DNA of 64,000 bases from Ornithinimicrobium sp. F0845 (GTDB taxonomy: Bacteria > Actinomycetota > Actinomycetes > Actinomycetales > Dermatophilaceae). The stretch is taken from the NCBI RefSeq assembly GCF_023015765.1, contig NZ_JALKAL010000013.1:1-64000 (forward strand). The letters are read 5' to 3'. Below, one piece after another: positions 33,975-42,196 of this stretch. The stretch's first letter is position 1. Each line of letters starts with the position of its first letter. The position numbers and the translations under genes are program-made. The notes beneath the pieces were generated by a model, which was given only the letters and a program-made list of their open reading frames with translations, was not told where the DNA came from and made no database searches.

Positions 33975-34973
33975 TCAGGTGAGCAGCGCGTGGCAGCGGG
34001 TCAGACGCTGGAGCCACCAGTCGCGCCGCTCACCGGTCAGCTCGTGGCCGATGAGGCCCGGCTGCTCGGCGGCCGAGACCACCGCGCGGGCGTCGGCGAC
34101 AGTGATGAGGCCCCCGACCGGCACCAACGGCCGGTCCGCCACGTCGGCCGCGAGCAGACCGACGGTGCCCAGGCCGCAGGCGTAGTCCAGCTCGGGCAGC
34201 GCCGCCGCGAGGGCGACCCCCGCCGCGATGCCGACGGAGGTGTCCAGCGCGCTGGAGACCACGGCCGGCAGACCGCACTCGTGGACGATCCGCAGCGCGG
34301 ACTCCACCCCGCCCAGCGGCGCGACCTTCGCGACGACCAGATCCGCGGCGCCCTCCCGCGCCACCCGCAAGGGGTCCTCCGCCCGGCGCACCGACTCGTC
34401 CGCCGCGATCGGCACGTCGACACCGTCCCGTGCCAGGAGCACGCGCAGCTCGGCCAGCTCGTGGACCTCGGCACAGGGCTGCTCGGCATACTGCAGGTCG
34501 AACGCCGACAGCCGGGTCAGCGCCTCCCTGGCCTGCCCGACCGACCAGGCGGCGTTCGCATCGACCCGGATCTGCACGGCGGCACCCATCACTGCGCGCA
34601 CCTCGGCGACCCGGGCGACGTCGTCGTCCACGGTCTGACCGCGCTCGGCGACCTTCACCTTGACCGTGCGACACCCGTCGAAGCCCGCGAGCACCGCTGC
34701 CACGCGCTCCGGACCCACCGCCGGCACCGTCGCGTTGACCTCCACCGCGTCCCGCACCGGCTCCGGCCAGTTCCCCCATGCCGATCCCACGCCTGCGGCG
34801 AGCCAGCGGGCGGCCTCGGCGTCGGCATACTCCGGGAAGGGCCCGAACTCGCCCCAGCCCGCGGGTCCCCGGAACAGGACCGTCTCGCGGACGTCGACCC
34901 CGCGGAACCGGACGCGCATCGGCAGGGCCACCGGCGTCGCGGAGCCGAGCAGCTCGGGCAGGTCGGGGGTCAC
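33975..34973 (-). CDS. menC: o-succinylbenzoate synthase
   Basis: A 332-residue enolase-superfamily enzyme of menaquinone synthesis that dehydrates SHCHC to o-succinylbenzoate. Catalytic marks are the KxK motif in RTVKVKVAER, the metal ligands in RVDANAAW, YAEQPC and IAADES, and the lysine in LVVAKVAPLGG. It begins with GTG; TACCCT lies six bases before the start, so it is probably leaderless. menB, menE and menA follow in the same window. Confidence 0.93.
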   Translation of the reverse strand: MTPDLPELLGSATPVALPMRVRFRGVDVRETVLFRGPAGWGEFGPFPEYADAEAARWLAAGVGSAWGNWPEPVRDAVEVNATVPAVGPERVAAVLAGFDGCRTVKVKVAERGQTVDDDVARVAEVRAVMGAAVQIRVDANAAWSVGQAREALTRLSAFDLQYAEQPCAEVHELAELRVLLARDGVDVPIAADESVRRAEDPLRVAREGAADLVVAKVAPLGGVESALRIVHECGLPAVVSSALDTSVGIAAGVALAAALPELDYACGLGTVGLLAADVADRPLVPVGGLITVADARAVVSAAEQPGLIGHELTGERRDWWLQRLTRCHALLT

Positions 34974-34979
34974 CGCCTC

Positions 34980-34985
34980 AGGGTA
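34980..34985 (-). promoter_or_regulatory. -10 box of menC, leaderless type
   Basis: TACCCT, then gaggcg, then the GTG start on the minus strand. Confidence 0.5.
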
Positions 34986-35068
34986 GGACGGCTCGACGTC
35001 GAGTGAGGCAGCCAGGGCCGCGGCCCTGGTTCGGAGGCTCTGTCAGAGGGGTCTGCCAGGGTGGGTCG

Positions 35069-35482
35069 ATGGCACTCAAGTGGTACACGACAGTGATCGA
35101 TTGCACGGACCACCACGCCCAGGGCCGGTGGTGGGCGGAGGTGCTGGACTGGACGGTCGCCTTCGCGACGGACGAGGAGCTGGTGCTCGTGCCCCCGCAC
35201 GCGATGGAGGAGGGCGGGCCCGTCGCAGACCTCGCGACGTGGATGCGCCGCGGGCAGGGCCTCGTCTTCGTGCCCGTCCCAGAGGGCAAGGAGGTCAAGA
35301 ACCGCCTGCACCTCGACCTGGCGCCGCACTCCAGCCAGGACAGGGACGCCGAGATCCAGCGCGTCCTCGACCTGGGCGCGACCCGGGTCGACGTCGGGCA
35401 GGACCCCGGCAAGGCCACCTGGACCGTGCTGGCCGACCCGGAGGGCAATGAGTTCTGCGTGTTGTCCAGCCGCGACCAGTGA
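35069..35482 (+). CDS. VOC-superfamily (glyoxalase-like) protein
   Basis: A 137-residue protein with two beta-alpha-beta-beta-beta halves. Conserved pieces are WYTTVIDCTDHHAQGRWWAE, NRLHLDLAPHS and TWTVLADPEGNEFCVLSS, as in the glyoxalase/bleomycin-resistance-like group 2 (PF18029). Metal ligands would be histidine in the second segment and glutamate in GNEFC. The substrate is unknown. It lies between menC (divergent) and menB, an arrangement that may simply be positional. Confidence 0.82.
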   Translation: MALKWYTTVIDCTDHHAQGRWWAEVLDWTVAFATDEELVLVPPHAMEEGGPVADLATWMRRGQGLVFVPVPEGKEVKNRLHLDLAPHSSQDRDAEIQRVLDLGATRVDVGQDPGKATWTVLADPEGNEFCVLSSRDQ

Positions 35483-35537
35483 GGCGGTGAGCTCCACATG
35501 GTCGTGGCCAGGGCGCCGCCCGTCAGTCACCCTGGCC

Positions 35538-35543
35538 TACCCT
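35538..35543 (+). promoter_or_regulatory. -10 box of menB, leaderless type
   Basis: TACCCT is followed by gagcgac (seven bases) and the GTG start. No ribosome site is present. Confidence 0.5.
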
Positions 35544-35550
35544 GAGCGAC

Positions 35551-36480
35551 GTGAGCGAGCAGAGCACCCAGGCAGCCAACCCGTTCGACCCGTCGCAGTG
35601 GGAGGTCGTGGAGGGCTTCGACCTCACCGACATCACCTACCACCGCGCACGCGAGGTCGGGGCGGTGCGGATCGCCTTCGACCGGCCCGAGGTGCGCAAC
35701 GCCTTCCGACCGCACACCGTCGACGAGCTCTACCGCGCCCTCGACCACGCGCGCATGACCCCCGACGTCGGTGTGGTGCTGCTGACCGGCAACGGCCCGA
35801 GCCCGAAGGACGGTGGGCACGCCTTCTGCTCGGGCGGCGACCAGCGGATCCGTGGTCGCTCGGGCTATCAGTATGCCGATGGAGAGACCGCGGACACCGT
35901 CGACCATGCGCGGGTCAAGGCCGCCGGCGGACGGCTACACATTCTGGAGGTGCAGCGGCTCATCCGCACCATGCCCAAGGTCGTGGTCGCCGTGGTCAAC
36001 GGGTGGGCGGCCGGGGGTGGGCACTCGCTACACGTCGTCTGCGACCTGACCATCGCCTCGCGCGAGCACGCGCGCTTCAAGCAGACCGACGCCGACGTGG
36101 GCAGTTTCGACGCCGGCTACGGCTCGGCCTACCTGGCGCGCATGGTGGGCCAGAAGTTCGCACGCGAGATCTTCTTCCTGGGCCGCACCTACGACGCGGA
36201 GCAGATGCAGGACATGGGCGCGGTCAACCTGGTGGTTGACCACGCGGACCTGGAGCGGGAGTCCCTGGTCGTCGCCCGCGAGATCATGGGCAAGTCGCCG
36301 ACGGCCCAGCGGATGCTGAAGTTCGCCTTCAACCAGATCGATGACGGCCTCATGGGTCAGCAGGTGTTCGCCGGTGAGGCGACTCGCCTGGCCTACATGA
36401 CCGACGAGGCGGTCGAGGGCCGGGACGCCTTCCTGGAGCGGCGCGACCCCCAGTGGGGCCCGTTCCCCTGGTACTACTGA
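35551..36480 (+). CDS. menB: 1,4-dihydroxy-2-naphthoyl-CoA synthase
   Basis: A 309-residue crotonase-fold enzyme that closes the naphthoquinone ring from o-succinylbenzoyl-CoA. Marks are IAFDRPEVRNAFRPHTVDEL, AFCSGGDQRIRG (oxyanion hole), VVNGWAAGGGHSLHVVCDLT and DADVGSFDAGYGSAYLARMV with the catalytic aspartate and tyrosine. The tail DPQWGPFPWYY is typical. The GTG start is probably leaderless. An accessory islet follows before the other men genes resume. Confidence 0.95.
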   Translation: MSEQSTQAANPFDPSQWEVVEGFDLTDITYHRAREVGAVRIAFDRPEVRNAFRPHTVDELYRALDHARMTPDVGVVLLTGNGPSPKDGGHAFCSGGDQRIRGRSGYQYADGETADTVDHARVKAAGGRLHILEVQRLIRTMPKVVVAVVNGWAAGGGHSLHVVCDLTIASREHARFKQTDADVGSFDAGYGSAYLARMVGQKFAREIFFLGRTYDAEQMQDMGAVNLVVDHADLERESLVVAREIMGKSPTAQRMLKFAFNQIDDGLMGQQVFAGEATRLAYMTDEAVEGRDAFLERRDPQWGPFPWYY

Positions 36481-36489
36481 TCGGGCGCG

Positions 36490-36680
36490 TTTACGCAGGT
36501 CAGAGGCGACGCCCCAGCCGTCAGATGCGTAGATCTCTGTCAGCTTGCTCGGTGAGCAGACGGTGAGGTCGAAGGAGTCGGCGGCCTCGTCGCCAGTCTC
36601 GCCGATGAGCACTTGCACGCCAGGCGGCGCGCCCGCCTCCGCGAAGCCGAGGCTGTGGAAGAGCCGACTCCCCTCCAGGC
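36490..36680 (-). pseudogene. remnant of an Imm8-like immunity protein
   Basis: A minus-strand frame reads GSRLFHSLGFAEAGAPPGVQ, then VLIGETGDEAADSFDLTVCS and PSKLTEIYASDGWGVASD. This resembles the core of Imm8 immunity proteins (VQvlIG...g.dsFdltVcsP..L). There is no start codon at the expected place, and the frame then runs antisense into menB, so the C-terminal half is lost. It is the first element of the islet between menB and menE. Confidence 0.38.
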
Positions 36681-36689
36681 GTTCGCGCG

Positions 36690-36695
36690 TACACT
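36690..36695 (+). promoter_or_regulatory. -10 box of the ParE-type toxin-antitoxin pair, leaderless type
   Basis: TACACT, then gaggcc, then the antitoxin ATG. The spacing is the same as for the doc pair. Confidence 0.5.
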
Positions 36696-36701
36696 GAGGC
36701 C

Positions 36702-36956
36702 ATGTCGCTGAGCGCATCGGAGTTCTACGAGGCGGGGATGAACCTGCCTCCTTCGGTGCGCAAGGACGTGGCGCTCCGGCTGCTCGAATCGCTTGAGGTC
36801 GCCGATAACGACTCGATCGAGGAGGCCTGGACGGCCGAGATCGGCTCTCGCATCGACGACATCATCAGTGGCAAGGTGCGGACCATCCCGGGTGAAGAAG
36901 TCTTCGCGCGGGCAGCCGAGCGACGAGCCGCCCGGCAGGCTGCTCGCCAGGCATGA
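36702..36956 (+). CDS. addiction-module antitoxin (Unstab_antitox family)
   Basis: An 84-residue protein with the family pattern: LPPSVRKDVALRLLESLEV, then EEAWTAEIGSRIDDIISGKV and RTIPGEEVFARAAER. The C-terminal helix is basic and alanine-rich. The antitoxin is normally degraded quickly and wraps the ParE/RelE toxin encoded next. Its stop overlaps the toxin start (ATGA). A TANNNT box six bases before the ATG indicates a leaderless mRNA. Confidence 0.88.
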   Translation: MSLSASEFYEAGMNLPPSVRKDVALRLLESLEVADNDSIEEAWTAEIGSRIDDIISGKVRTIPGEEVFARAAERRAARQAARQA

Positions 36957-37270
36957 CCCATGCCTTCGAGTTCCACCCGGAAGCCCAGGCTGAGCTCGAT
37001 GCGGACATCGACTGGTACGACGACCGGGAGTTCGATCTCGGTGGCCGCTTCGCCGATGCGGTGAGGGCTGCGGTGGACGCCGCTGTCGAAGACCCGGATG
37101 CGTGGGCCGTCTGGCCTGGTTGGGAGCGCGAGCCTCTTGTGTGTTCAAAGGCCGTGACTGGTTTCCCGTATCGGGTCGTCTACTTCGTGCAGGACGACAG
37201 CCTCACGATCGTGGCGGTCCCGCATTCAAAGCGGCGCCCCGGCTACTGGCGGGAGCGGGTCAGCCGGTGA
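36953..37270 (+). CDS. RelE/ParE-family toxin
   Basis: A 105-residue toxin. Recognisable pieces are FEFHPEAQAELDADIDWYDD, GGRFADAVRAAVDAAVEDPD, CSKAVTGFPYRVVYFVQDDS and the basic end VPHSKRRPGYWRERV. ParE poisons gyrase and RelE cuts mRNA; the sequence alone does not decide, but the Y/W-rich C-terminus and DDREFDLGGRF suggest the ParE side. It is translationally coupled to its antitoxin and looks intact. Confidence 0.88.
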   Translation: MTHAFEFHPEAQAELDADIDWYDDREFDLGGRFADAVRAAVDAAVEDPDAWAVWPGWEREPLVCSKAVTGFPYRVVYFVQDDSLTIVAVPHSKRRPGYWRERVSR

Positions 37271-37310
37271 CCCCGTGTGTGGAAGAACTTGGCAGCCGAC
37301 AGAACGAGAC

Positions 37311-37680
37311 CTGCCTCTTCGACGCCTCCTACGAGAAGCCGGCCATGCCCCACCTAGCGGGAGACGTCAGCGGCCGTCGGCCGGCTCCTGGTCTCGGTGA
37401 ACCACCCCGCGATCTTCCCCGTGGTTTACCCGAAGTCCGACTACTTCGCAATCACTCGCTACTCGAGGACTACGAGTTCGACGGCCAGACCGTCTGGCTC
37501 ACCTCTTGTCACAGGCCCCTGCACGCCATGACCGATGCCTTCACCCGGGCCGGGTTCCGCATCTCGCGGATCAGCGAGCCACCGTTCGACCCGAACACGC
37601 CACGCGAGCTGCTGCCGCCCACTCTCGGCAACAGGTCCGCATTCCTGTGCTTCCTGTTCTTCGTTCCCGAACCGTCCTGA
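37311..37680 (+). pseudogene. broken class I SAM-dependent methyltransferase
   Basis: The 5' part encodes CLFDASYEKPAMPHLAGDVS, like the residues just before motif I of a methyltransferase. The GxGxG glycine loop and the next 80 or so residues are missing, and the sequence jumps to VSVNHPAIFPVVYPKSDYFA and ITRYS in another frame. A one-base loss at tactcgaggactac then restores the frame for EDYEFDGQTVWLTSCHRPLH and the normal C-terminus. So there is one internal deletion and one frameshift; the gene cannot be active. Confidence 0.68.
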
Positions 37681-37884
37681 CCTCGGAACCAACAGTCGCC
37701 TGTGGCGGCACCAGCCAGCTGCATCTCATCCGCTACGCAGGAGAAGTTGCCATTCTGTGACCAACCACACGGAACGAAACCGCAGGTCGCAAGGTCAGAG
37801 CGTTGGTCCGGATTTACCGAAGATCCCACGCCCGTGGGACAATCCGAGTTGAGACTTTCACGATTTAGGGGAGGAACCCGACAA

Positions 37885-38523
37885 ATGCGACGTTCACTAG
37901 TAGCCGCTCTGGCTGTCCCGGTCCTGTTGTTGTCCGCCTGCGGCGGCGACGAGCCCACGGTGGAGGACGCCCCCACCACCGAGGAGGCCACGACTGAGGA
38001 GGAGACCGCCACGGAGGAGCCCACCACGGAGGAGGAGACCGCCACCGAGGAGCCCACCACGGAGGAGGAGACCGCCACCGAGGAGCCCACCACGGACGCG
38101 GCACCCACTACGGAGGAGCCCACCGAGGAGGAGACCTCCGGTGACGCTGGTGGCGAGTCCAGCGCCGACGGGCAGGCCGCCGCCGACCGCACCAAGGAGT
38201 GGCTGGTCGCCTTCGTCAACGGCGAGGAGGCCGTCTGCGACATGATGCTGGACCTCGACAGCGAGGGCACCATGAAGGACGACGAGACCGACTACCCGAT
38301 CTGCGTCGCCACCTTCCCGAGCCTGGCGAGCGAGATGTTCGACACCGAGACCGCGGGCATCATCGAGTCGATGGAGATCAGCGGCGCAGATGTGGACGGT
38401 GACACCGCCGTCGTCAACAAGACCCACTTCTCCGAGCTCTTCGGCGCGGGCATGGGCGAGGAAGTCATCACGCTGAAGAAGATCGACGGCGAGTGGTTCG
38501 TCGACATGAACGCCAGCTTCTGA
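37885..38523 (+). CDS. lipoprotein with acidic TEEP repeats
   Basis: A 212-residue lipoprotein: signal RRSLVAALAVPVLLLSAC with a lipobox cysteine at residue 17 or 18. A repeat region of threonine, glutamate and proline follows (11-residue unit ATEEPTTEEET, encoded by 33-base tandem repeats at 38008-38094). Then comes a folded domain of about 115 residues (WLVAFVNGEEAVCDMMLDLD, CVATFPSLASEMFDT, VITLKKIDGEWFVDM). The domain resembles NTF2-like extracytoplasmic domains with two cysteines; this is tentative. The ATG has ggggagga upstream. It ends at a strong terminator. Confidence 0.78.
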   Translation: MRRSLVAALAVPVLLLSACGGDEPTVEDAPTTEEATTEEETATEEPTTEEETATEEPTTEEETATEEPTTDAAPTTEEPTEEETSGDAGGESSADGQAAADRTKEWLVAFVNGEEAVCDMMLDLDSEGTMKDDETDYPICVATFPSLASEMFDTETAGIIESMEISGADVDGDTAVVNKTHFSELFGAGMGEEVITLKKIDGEWFVDMNASF

Positions 38524-38550
38524 TCGACTGACCCGCACGAGCGACACCCG

Positions 38551-38583
38551 GTGAGCCGGACCCCGCACAGGGGTCCGGCTCAC
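38551..38583 (+). terminator. intrinsic terminator after the lipoprotein gene
   Basis: A perfect 14-base stem (gtgagccggacccc / ggggtccggctcac) with a gcaca loop and cactgctgtt behind it. Confidence 0.82.
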
Positions 38584-38598
38584 TGCTGTTCGGGTGCG

Positions 38599-38604
38599 TA
38601 CTCT
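38599..38604 (+). promoter_or_regulatory. -10 box of menE, leaderless type
   Basis: TACTCT, then ggctcc, then the GTG start. It follows directly on the terminator of the lipoprotein gene. Confidence 0.5.
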
Positions 38605-38610
38605 GGCTCC

Positions 38611-39765
38611 GTGCCCCAGCGCCCCGTCATCCCTCCACCCCACCGGAGCACCGTCACCGAGCTCCTGCACGCGGCCGAGCGGGCCGTGGCAGGCGCTGGG
38701 GTCGAGCTGACCACGTCCGGCTCGACCGGTCAGCCCAAGCGGGTCGTGCTGGCGGCCTCGGCGCTCCGGGCCTCGGCCACCGCGACCGCCGAGCGGGTCG
38801 GGGGTCAGGGTCACTGGCTGCTCGCGCTGCCCTCCAACCACGTCGCCGGCTGGCAGGTAGTGGTTCGCTCGGCCGTGGCCGGCACCGTGCCCACACGGAT
38901 TGAGGGCCCCTTCACCGTCGACGCCTTCAGGAGGGCAGCACAGCGCCTGCCCGAGGGACCTCGCCTGGTCTCCCTCGTGCCCACCCAGCTCCTGCGCCTC
39001 CTGGACGACGACGCCGGGACGTCCGCCCTGGCCGGCTTCACCGCGGTGCTCATCGGTGGCGCAGCCCTCCCGGCACCGCTGCGGCGGCGTGCGGAGGCGG
39101 CCGGGGTCCGGTTGCACCGCACCTACGGGATGACCGAGACCTCCGGTGGCTGCGTGTATGACGGCACGCCCCTGACCGGGGTCGAGGTCCGGCTCGACGA
39201 GGGTCGGGTGCTGCTCGGTGGGCCCGTCCTGGCCGACGGCTACGCCGACGACCCGGCGCTCACCGCGCAACGCTTCGACACCGACGCCCTCGGGAAGCGC
39301 TGGTTCGTCACCGACGATGCCGGCGAGCTCACCGAGGACGGCGTGCTGCAGCTGCTCGGGCGCATCGACGACCTCATCAACACCGGCGGCTTCAAGGTCG
39401 CTCCCCGCCCCGTCGAGGAGGCCCTGCACCAGCTCCCCGGCGTGCGCGAGGCGCTCGTGCTCGGCGTGCCCGACCCGGAGTGGGGCCAGCGGGTGGCCGC
39501 CGTGCTCGTCGGCGCGGACGACCGGTCCGTGAAGCACACCGTCCCACCGGACACCCGGGCCGTGCGCGACGCGCTCCGGGACCACCTGCCCGCCCACGCG
39601 TTACCGCGCCAGGTGCTCTGGCTGTCCGAGTTGCCGATGCTGGCCTCGGGCAAGCCCGACCGGGTGGCGCTGAGGGCCATGTGCGCAGGTAGTGATGGCA
39701 CAATGGACCCCTACCGCGGACCGCGGAGTGAACTGAATCCGGAGGGAGACCCGTGCTCAGGGTAG
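38611..39765 (+). CDS. menE: o-succinylbenzoate-CoA ligase
   Basis: A 384-residue AMP-forming ligase, short for the ANL family as is usual for actinobacterial MenE. Motifs are the P-loop TTSGSTGQPKRV, LPSNHVAGWQVVVRS, YGMTETSGGCVYDG (A5), WFVTDDAGEL and GRIDDLINTGGFKVAP (A8), and ASGKPDR with the catalytic lysine. It activates o-succinylbenzoate for MenB. The GTG start follows a TANNNT box and has no ribosome site. The next gene starts 13 bases before its stop. Confidence 0.93.
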   Translation: MPQRPVIPPPHRSTVTELLHAAERAVAGAGVELTTSGSTGQPKRVVLAASALRASATATAERVGGQGHWLLALPSNHVAGWQVVVRSAVAGTVPTRIEGPFTVDAFRRAAQRLPEGPRLVSLVPTQLLRLLDDDAGTSALAGFTAVLIGGAALPAPLRRRAEAAGVRLHRTYGMTETSGGCVYDGTPLTGVEVRLDEGRVLLGGPVLADGYADDPALTAQRFDTDALGKRWFVTDDAGELTEDGVLQLLGRIDDLINTGGFKVAPRPVEEALHQLPGVREALVLGVPDPEWGQRVAAVLVGADDRSVKHTVPPDTRAVRDALRDHLPAHALPRQVLWLSELPMLASGKPDRVALRAMCAGSDGTMDPYRGPRSELNPEGDPCSG

Positions 39766-40007
39766 TGATGGCCGTGGCCGTCCTGGCCTTCACCGTCTAC
39801 TGCGTCGTCGACGTCGTCCAGACGGAGGAGGACCGGGTCCGGGGGCTACCCAAACTGGTCTGGCTCATGGTCACCCTCCTCGTCCCGGCCGCCGGTGGGA
39901 TCAGCTGGCTGATCGCCGGCCGACCACGCGGCATACTCAGGCCCAGGCCGCAGCCTCGCGGCCCCCGCGGCCCGGACGACGACCCCGACTTCCTGCGGGG
40001 CATCTGA
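39753..40007 (+). CDS. PLDc_N-domain small membrane protein
   Basis: An 84-residue protein with two membrane helices (VVMAVAVLAFTVYCVVDVVQ and LVWLMVTLLVPAAGGISWLI) joined by TEEDRVRGLPK, the layout of the PLD-nuclease N-terminal domain without the enzyme. The function is unknown. The GTG start with ggaggg upstream overlaps the end of menE, and menA follows three bases after its stop, so it belongs to the men operon; this position is conserved in Actinobacteria. Confidence 0.85.
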   Translation: MLRVVMAVAVLAFTVYCVVDVVQTEEDRVRGLPKLVWLMVTLLVPAAGGISWLIAGRPRGILRPRPQPRGPRGPDDDPDFLRGI

Positions 40008-40010
40008 CCC

Positions 40011-40892
40011 GTGGCGTCAAACGCCCAGTGGGTCGCCGGTGCGCGGCCCCGGACTCTCCCGGCCGCCGTGGCACCCGTCGCGGTCGGCACCGGCTCGGCG
40101 CACGCCCTCGGTCACGCCGACCTGGGCCTGGCGCTGCTGGCGCTGCTGGTCTCGGTCGGGCTCCAGATCGGCGTGAACTACGCCAACGACTACTCCGACG
40201 GGATCCGGGGCACCGACAGCGACACGGTGCGGGTCGGCCCGGTGCGGCTCGTGGGGCAGGGTCTCGCGGACCCGGCCAACGTGAAGCTGATGGCCTTCCT
40301 CTGGTTCGGCTTCGCCGCGCTCTGCGGCCTGGCACTCGTCGCCCTGTCCAACACCTGGGTCCTGCTCCTGATCGGGGGGCTGGCCATCGTGGCGGCCTGG
40401 CGCTACACCGGTGGCGACAACCCCTACGGCTACCGCGGGCTGGGCGAGGTGATGGTCTTCGTCTTCTTCGGGCTGGTCGCCGTCCTCGGCACCACCTGGA
40501 CCCAGGCCCAGGCGCTCGACCTCGCCTCGTGGGCGGGCGCGGTCGGCGTCGGATCGATCGCCTGCGCGATCCTGGTTGTCAACAACCTGCGCGACATCCC
40601 CGGCGACACCACCGCCGGCAAGCGGACTCTCGCTGTCCGCCTCGGCGACGGCCGCACCCGCCAGCTGTATGCCGTGCTGCTCGTCCTCGCCCTGCTCGCC
40701 TCGGCCGTCGCCGCGGTGGTGCACCCGTGGTCCCTGCTGGCCCTCGCCTCGGCGCCGCTGGCGTTCCTGGCCGCCCGGCCCGTCCTGAGCGGCGCCCTGG
40801 GCCGGGAGCTGGTGCCGGTGATCAGTGGCACGGGCCTCTACCAGCTGGGCTTCGCCGCACTGCTCACGATCGGGCTCGTGCTCTCGGCCTGA
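40011..40892 (+). CDS. menA: 1,4-dihydroxy-2-naphthoate polyprenyltransferase
   Basis: A 293-residue UbiA-family membrane enzyme with about eight to nine spans that attaches the isoprenoid tail to DHNA, giving demethylmenaquinone. The prenyl-diphosphate site is NYANDYSDGIRGTDSD, and the second aspartate-rich loop is NNLRDIPGDTTAGKRTLAVR. WVAGARPRTLPAAVAPVAVG is the family N-terminus. It begins with GTG three bases after the PLDc_N gene. It converges on DUF4229. Confidence 0.94.
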   Translation: MASNAQWVAGARPRTLPAAVAPVAVGTGSAHALGHADLGLALLALLVSVGLQIGVNYANDYSDGIRGTDSDTVRVGPVRLVGQGLADPANVKLMAFLWFGFAALCGLALVALSNTWVLLLIGGLAIVAAWRYTGGDNPYGYRGLGEVMVFVFFGLVAVLGTTWTQAQALDLASWAGAVGVGSIACAILVVNNLRDIPGDTTAGKRTLAVRLGDGRTRQLYAVLLVLALLASAVAAVVHPWSLLALASAPLAFLAARPVLSGALGRELVPVISGTGLYQLGFAALLTIGLVLSA

Positions 40893-40951
40893 ACCATGCC
40901 CTGGGCGAGGCTGGGAGTGTCGGCCGCGTACCGAACTTCCCCAAGAATGGG

Positions 40952-41209
40952 TCAGCCGGTCTCCTCGTCCTCGGCCTCCTCGTCGGTGCGCTCGTCATCC
41001 AGCTTCTCGGCGCGACGGGCGCGGGCCTTCTGCATCGAGGTCTCGATGTTGCGGGCGGCCTCCTCCCGGGGCCCGGCCAGCACGAAGAAGGAGGCCACCA
41101 TGGAGATCAGCGCGGCGACGACCGCGGCCCAGATCGGGTCCAGCACCAGCATCAGCACCAGGAACAGGACCAGGAACAGCGCCAGGCGGTAGACGGAGTA
41201 CTTCAGCAC
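40952..41209 (-). CDS. DUF4229 membrane protein
   Basis: An 85-residue protein with two closely spaced helices (LALFLVLFLVLMLVLDPIWA and VVAALISMVASFFVLAGP) and a charged tail (ARRAEKLDDERTDEEAEDEE). It matches DUF4229, found beside cytochrome c maturation and men genes in Actinobacteria. It follows ccsB by three bases and is probably the last gene of that operon. The function is unknown. Confidence 0.85.
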   Translation of the reverse strand: MLKYSVYRLALFLVLFLVLMLVLDPIWAAVVAALISMVASFFVLAGPREEAARNIETSMQKARARRAEKLDDERTDEEAEDEETG

Positions 41210-41212
41210 GGG

Positions 41213-42196
41213 TCAGACCCCGGAGTAGGAGTGCCAGCCGACGAAGAAGATGTTGACGACGGCGTAGTTGATGATGATGCAGCCGAAGCCGGCCACGGCC
41301 AGCCAGGTCGCCTTGCGGGCGGTCCAGCCCGAGGTGGCCCGGGCGTGCAGGTAGGCGGCGTAGACCACCCAGATCACGAAGGTCCACACCTCCTTCGGGT
41401 CCCAGCCCCAATAGCGGCCCCAGGCCTGCTCGGCCCAGATGGCACCCGCGATCAGGGTGAAGGTCCACAGCGGGAACGCCACGATGTGCAGGCCGTAGGT
41501 GATCCGCTCCAGGGACGGCGCGCTCGGCAGCGCGGCCAGCCAGTGCGGCACCTCACCCTTGGTCTCGGCCCGGTCCTTGGCCAGGTAGAGCAGCGCCAGC
41601 GCGCATCCGATGGTGAACAGCGCGACCGACAGGGTCGCGACGGTGACGTGGATGACGAGCCAGATGGAGTTCAGCGACGGCATGAGCTGGGAGGCCTCGG
41701 TGTACCACGACAGCTTGGCCGCGGCCAGGATCAACGTCGCCGGCAGCGTGATGAACAGGCCCAGCCACAACCGGTCCTGGCGCAGCGACCAGGCCGAGTA
41801 GACGATGAGCGTGAACATGACCGCCACGATCGCGAACTCGTACATGTTGCCCAGCGGGGCGCGACCCACCGACAGCCCACGCAGGGCGACACCGGCGATC
41901 AGCCCGAAGGTCGCCAGCCAGGTCAGCTGCAGGCCGATGACACCCCAGCGCCGGTTGGGCGCGGACGGCTCGGGCGTCTCAGGGGCCAGGACGGCCACCG
42001 AGCCCGAGCCAGCCTCGTCCGCGGAGCCGGCGGACGTCATACTGCCGGCCTGAGCTGGTGCAGCCGCGGAGCGGTCCCGGGCGCGGGTGCCGGTGACGGC
42101 GAGGTGGCCCGCGAAGGCCAGCATCGCCAGGGTCAGCACCACCATCGTGGCCCAGACCGCGATGTCGGAGGCCTGTGCGAGGGTCTGGTCGGTCAT
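41213..42196 (-). CDS. ccsB: cytochrome c maturation protein CcsB (ResC-like)
   Basis: A 327-residue haem-handling membrane protein with about eight spans. The tryptophan-rich haem motif is WGRYWGWDPKEVWTF, and conserved histidines occur in WLVIHVTVATLSVALF, GLHIVAFPLW and YLHARA. With ResB it carries haem across the membrane and joins it to apocytochrome c. It overlaps the resB stop by four bases. An alanine/serine-rich insert lies between the first span and the rest. Confidence 0.93.
   Translation of the reverse strand: MTDQTLAQASDIAVWATMVVLTLAMLAFAGHLAVTGTRARDRSAAAPAQAGSMTSAGSADEAGSGSVAVLAPETPEPSAPNRRWGVIGLQLTWLATFGLIAGVALRGLSVGRAPLGNMYEFAIVAVMFTLIVYSAWSLRQDRLWLGLFITLPATLILAAAKLSWYTEASQLMPSLNSIWLVIHVTVATLSVALFTIGCALALLYLAKDRAETKGEVPHWLAALPSAPSLERITYGLHIVAFPLWTFTLIAGAIWAEQAWGRYWGWDPKEVWTFVIWVVYAAYLHARATSGWTARKATWLAVAGFGCIIINYAVVNIFFVGWHSYSGV

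Noticed and set aside
36953-37270. Calling the toxin definitely RelE
   Set aside because: The fold is shared by RelE and ParE, and the catalytic residues that separate mRNA cleavage from gyrase poisoning are not decisive here.
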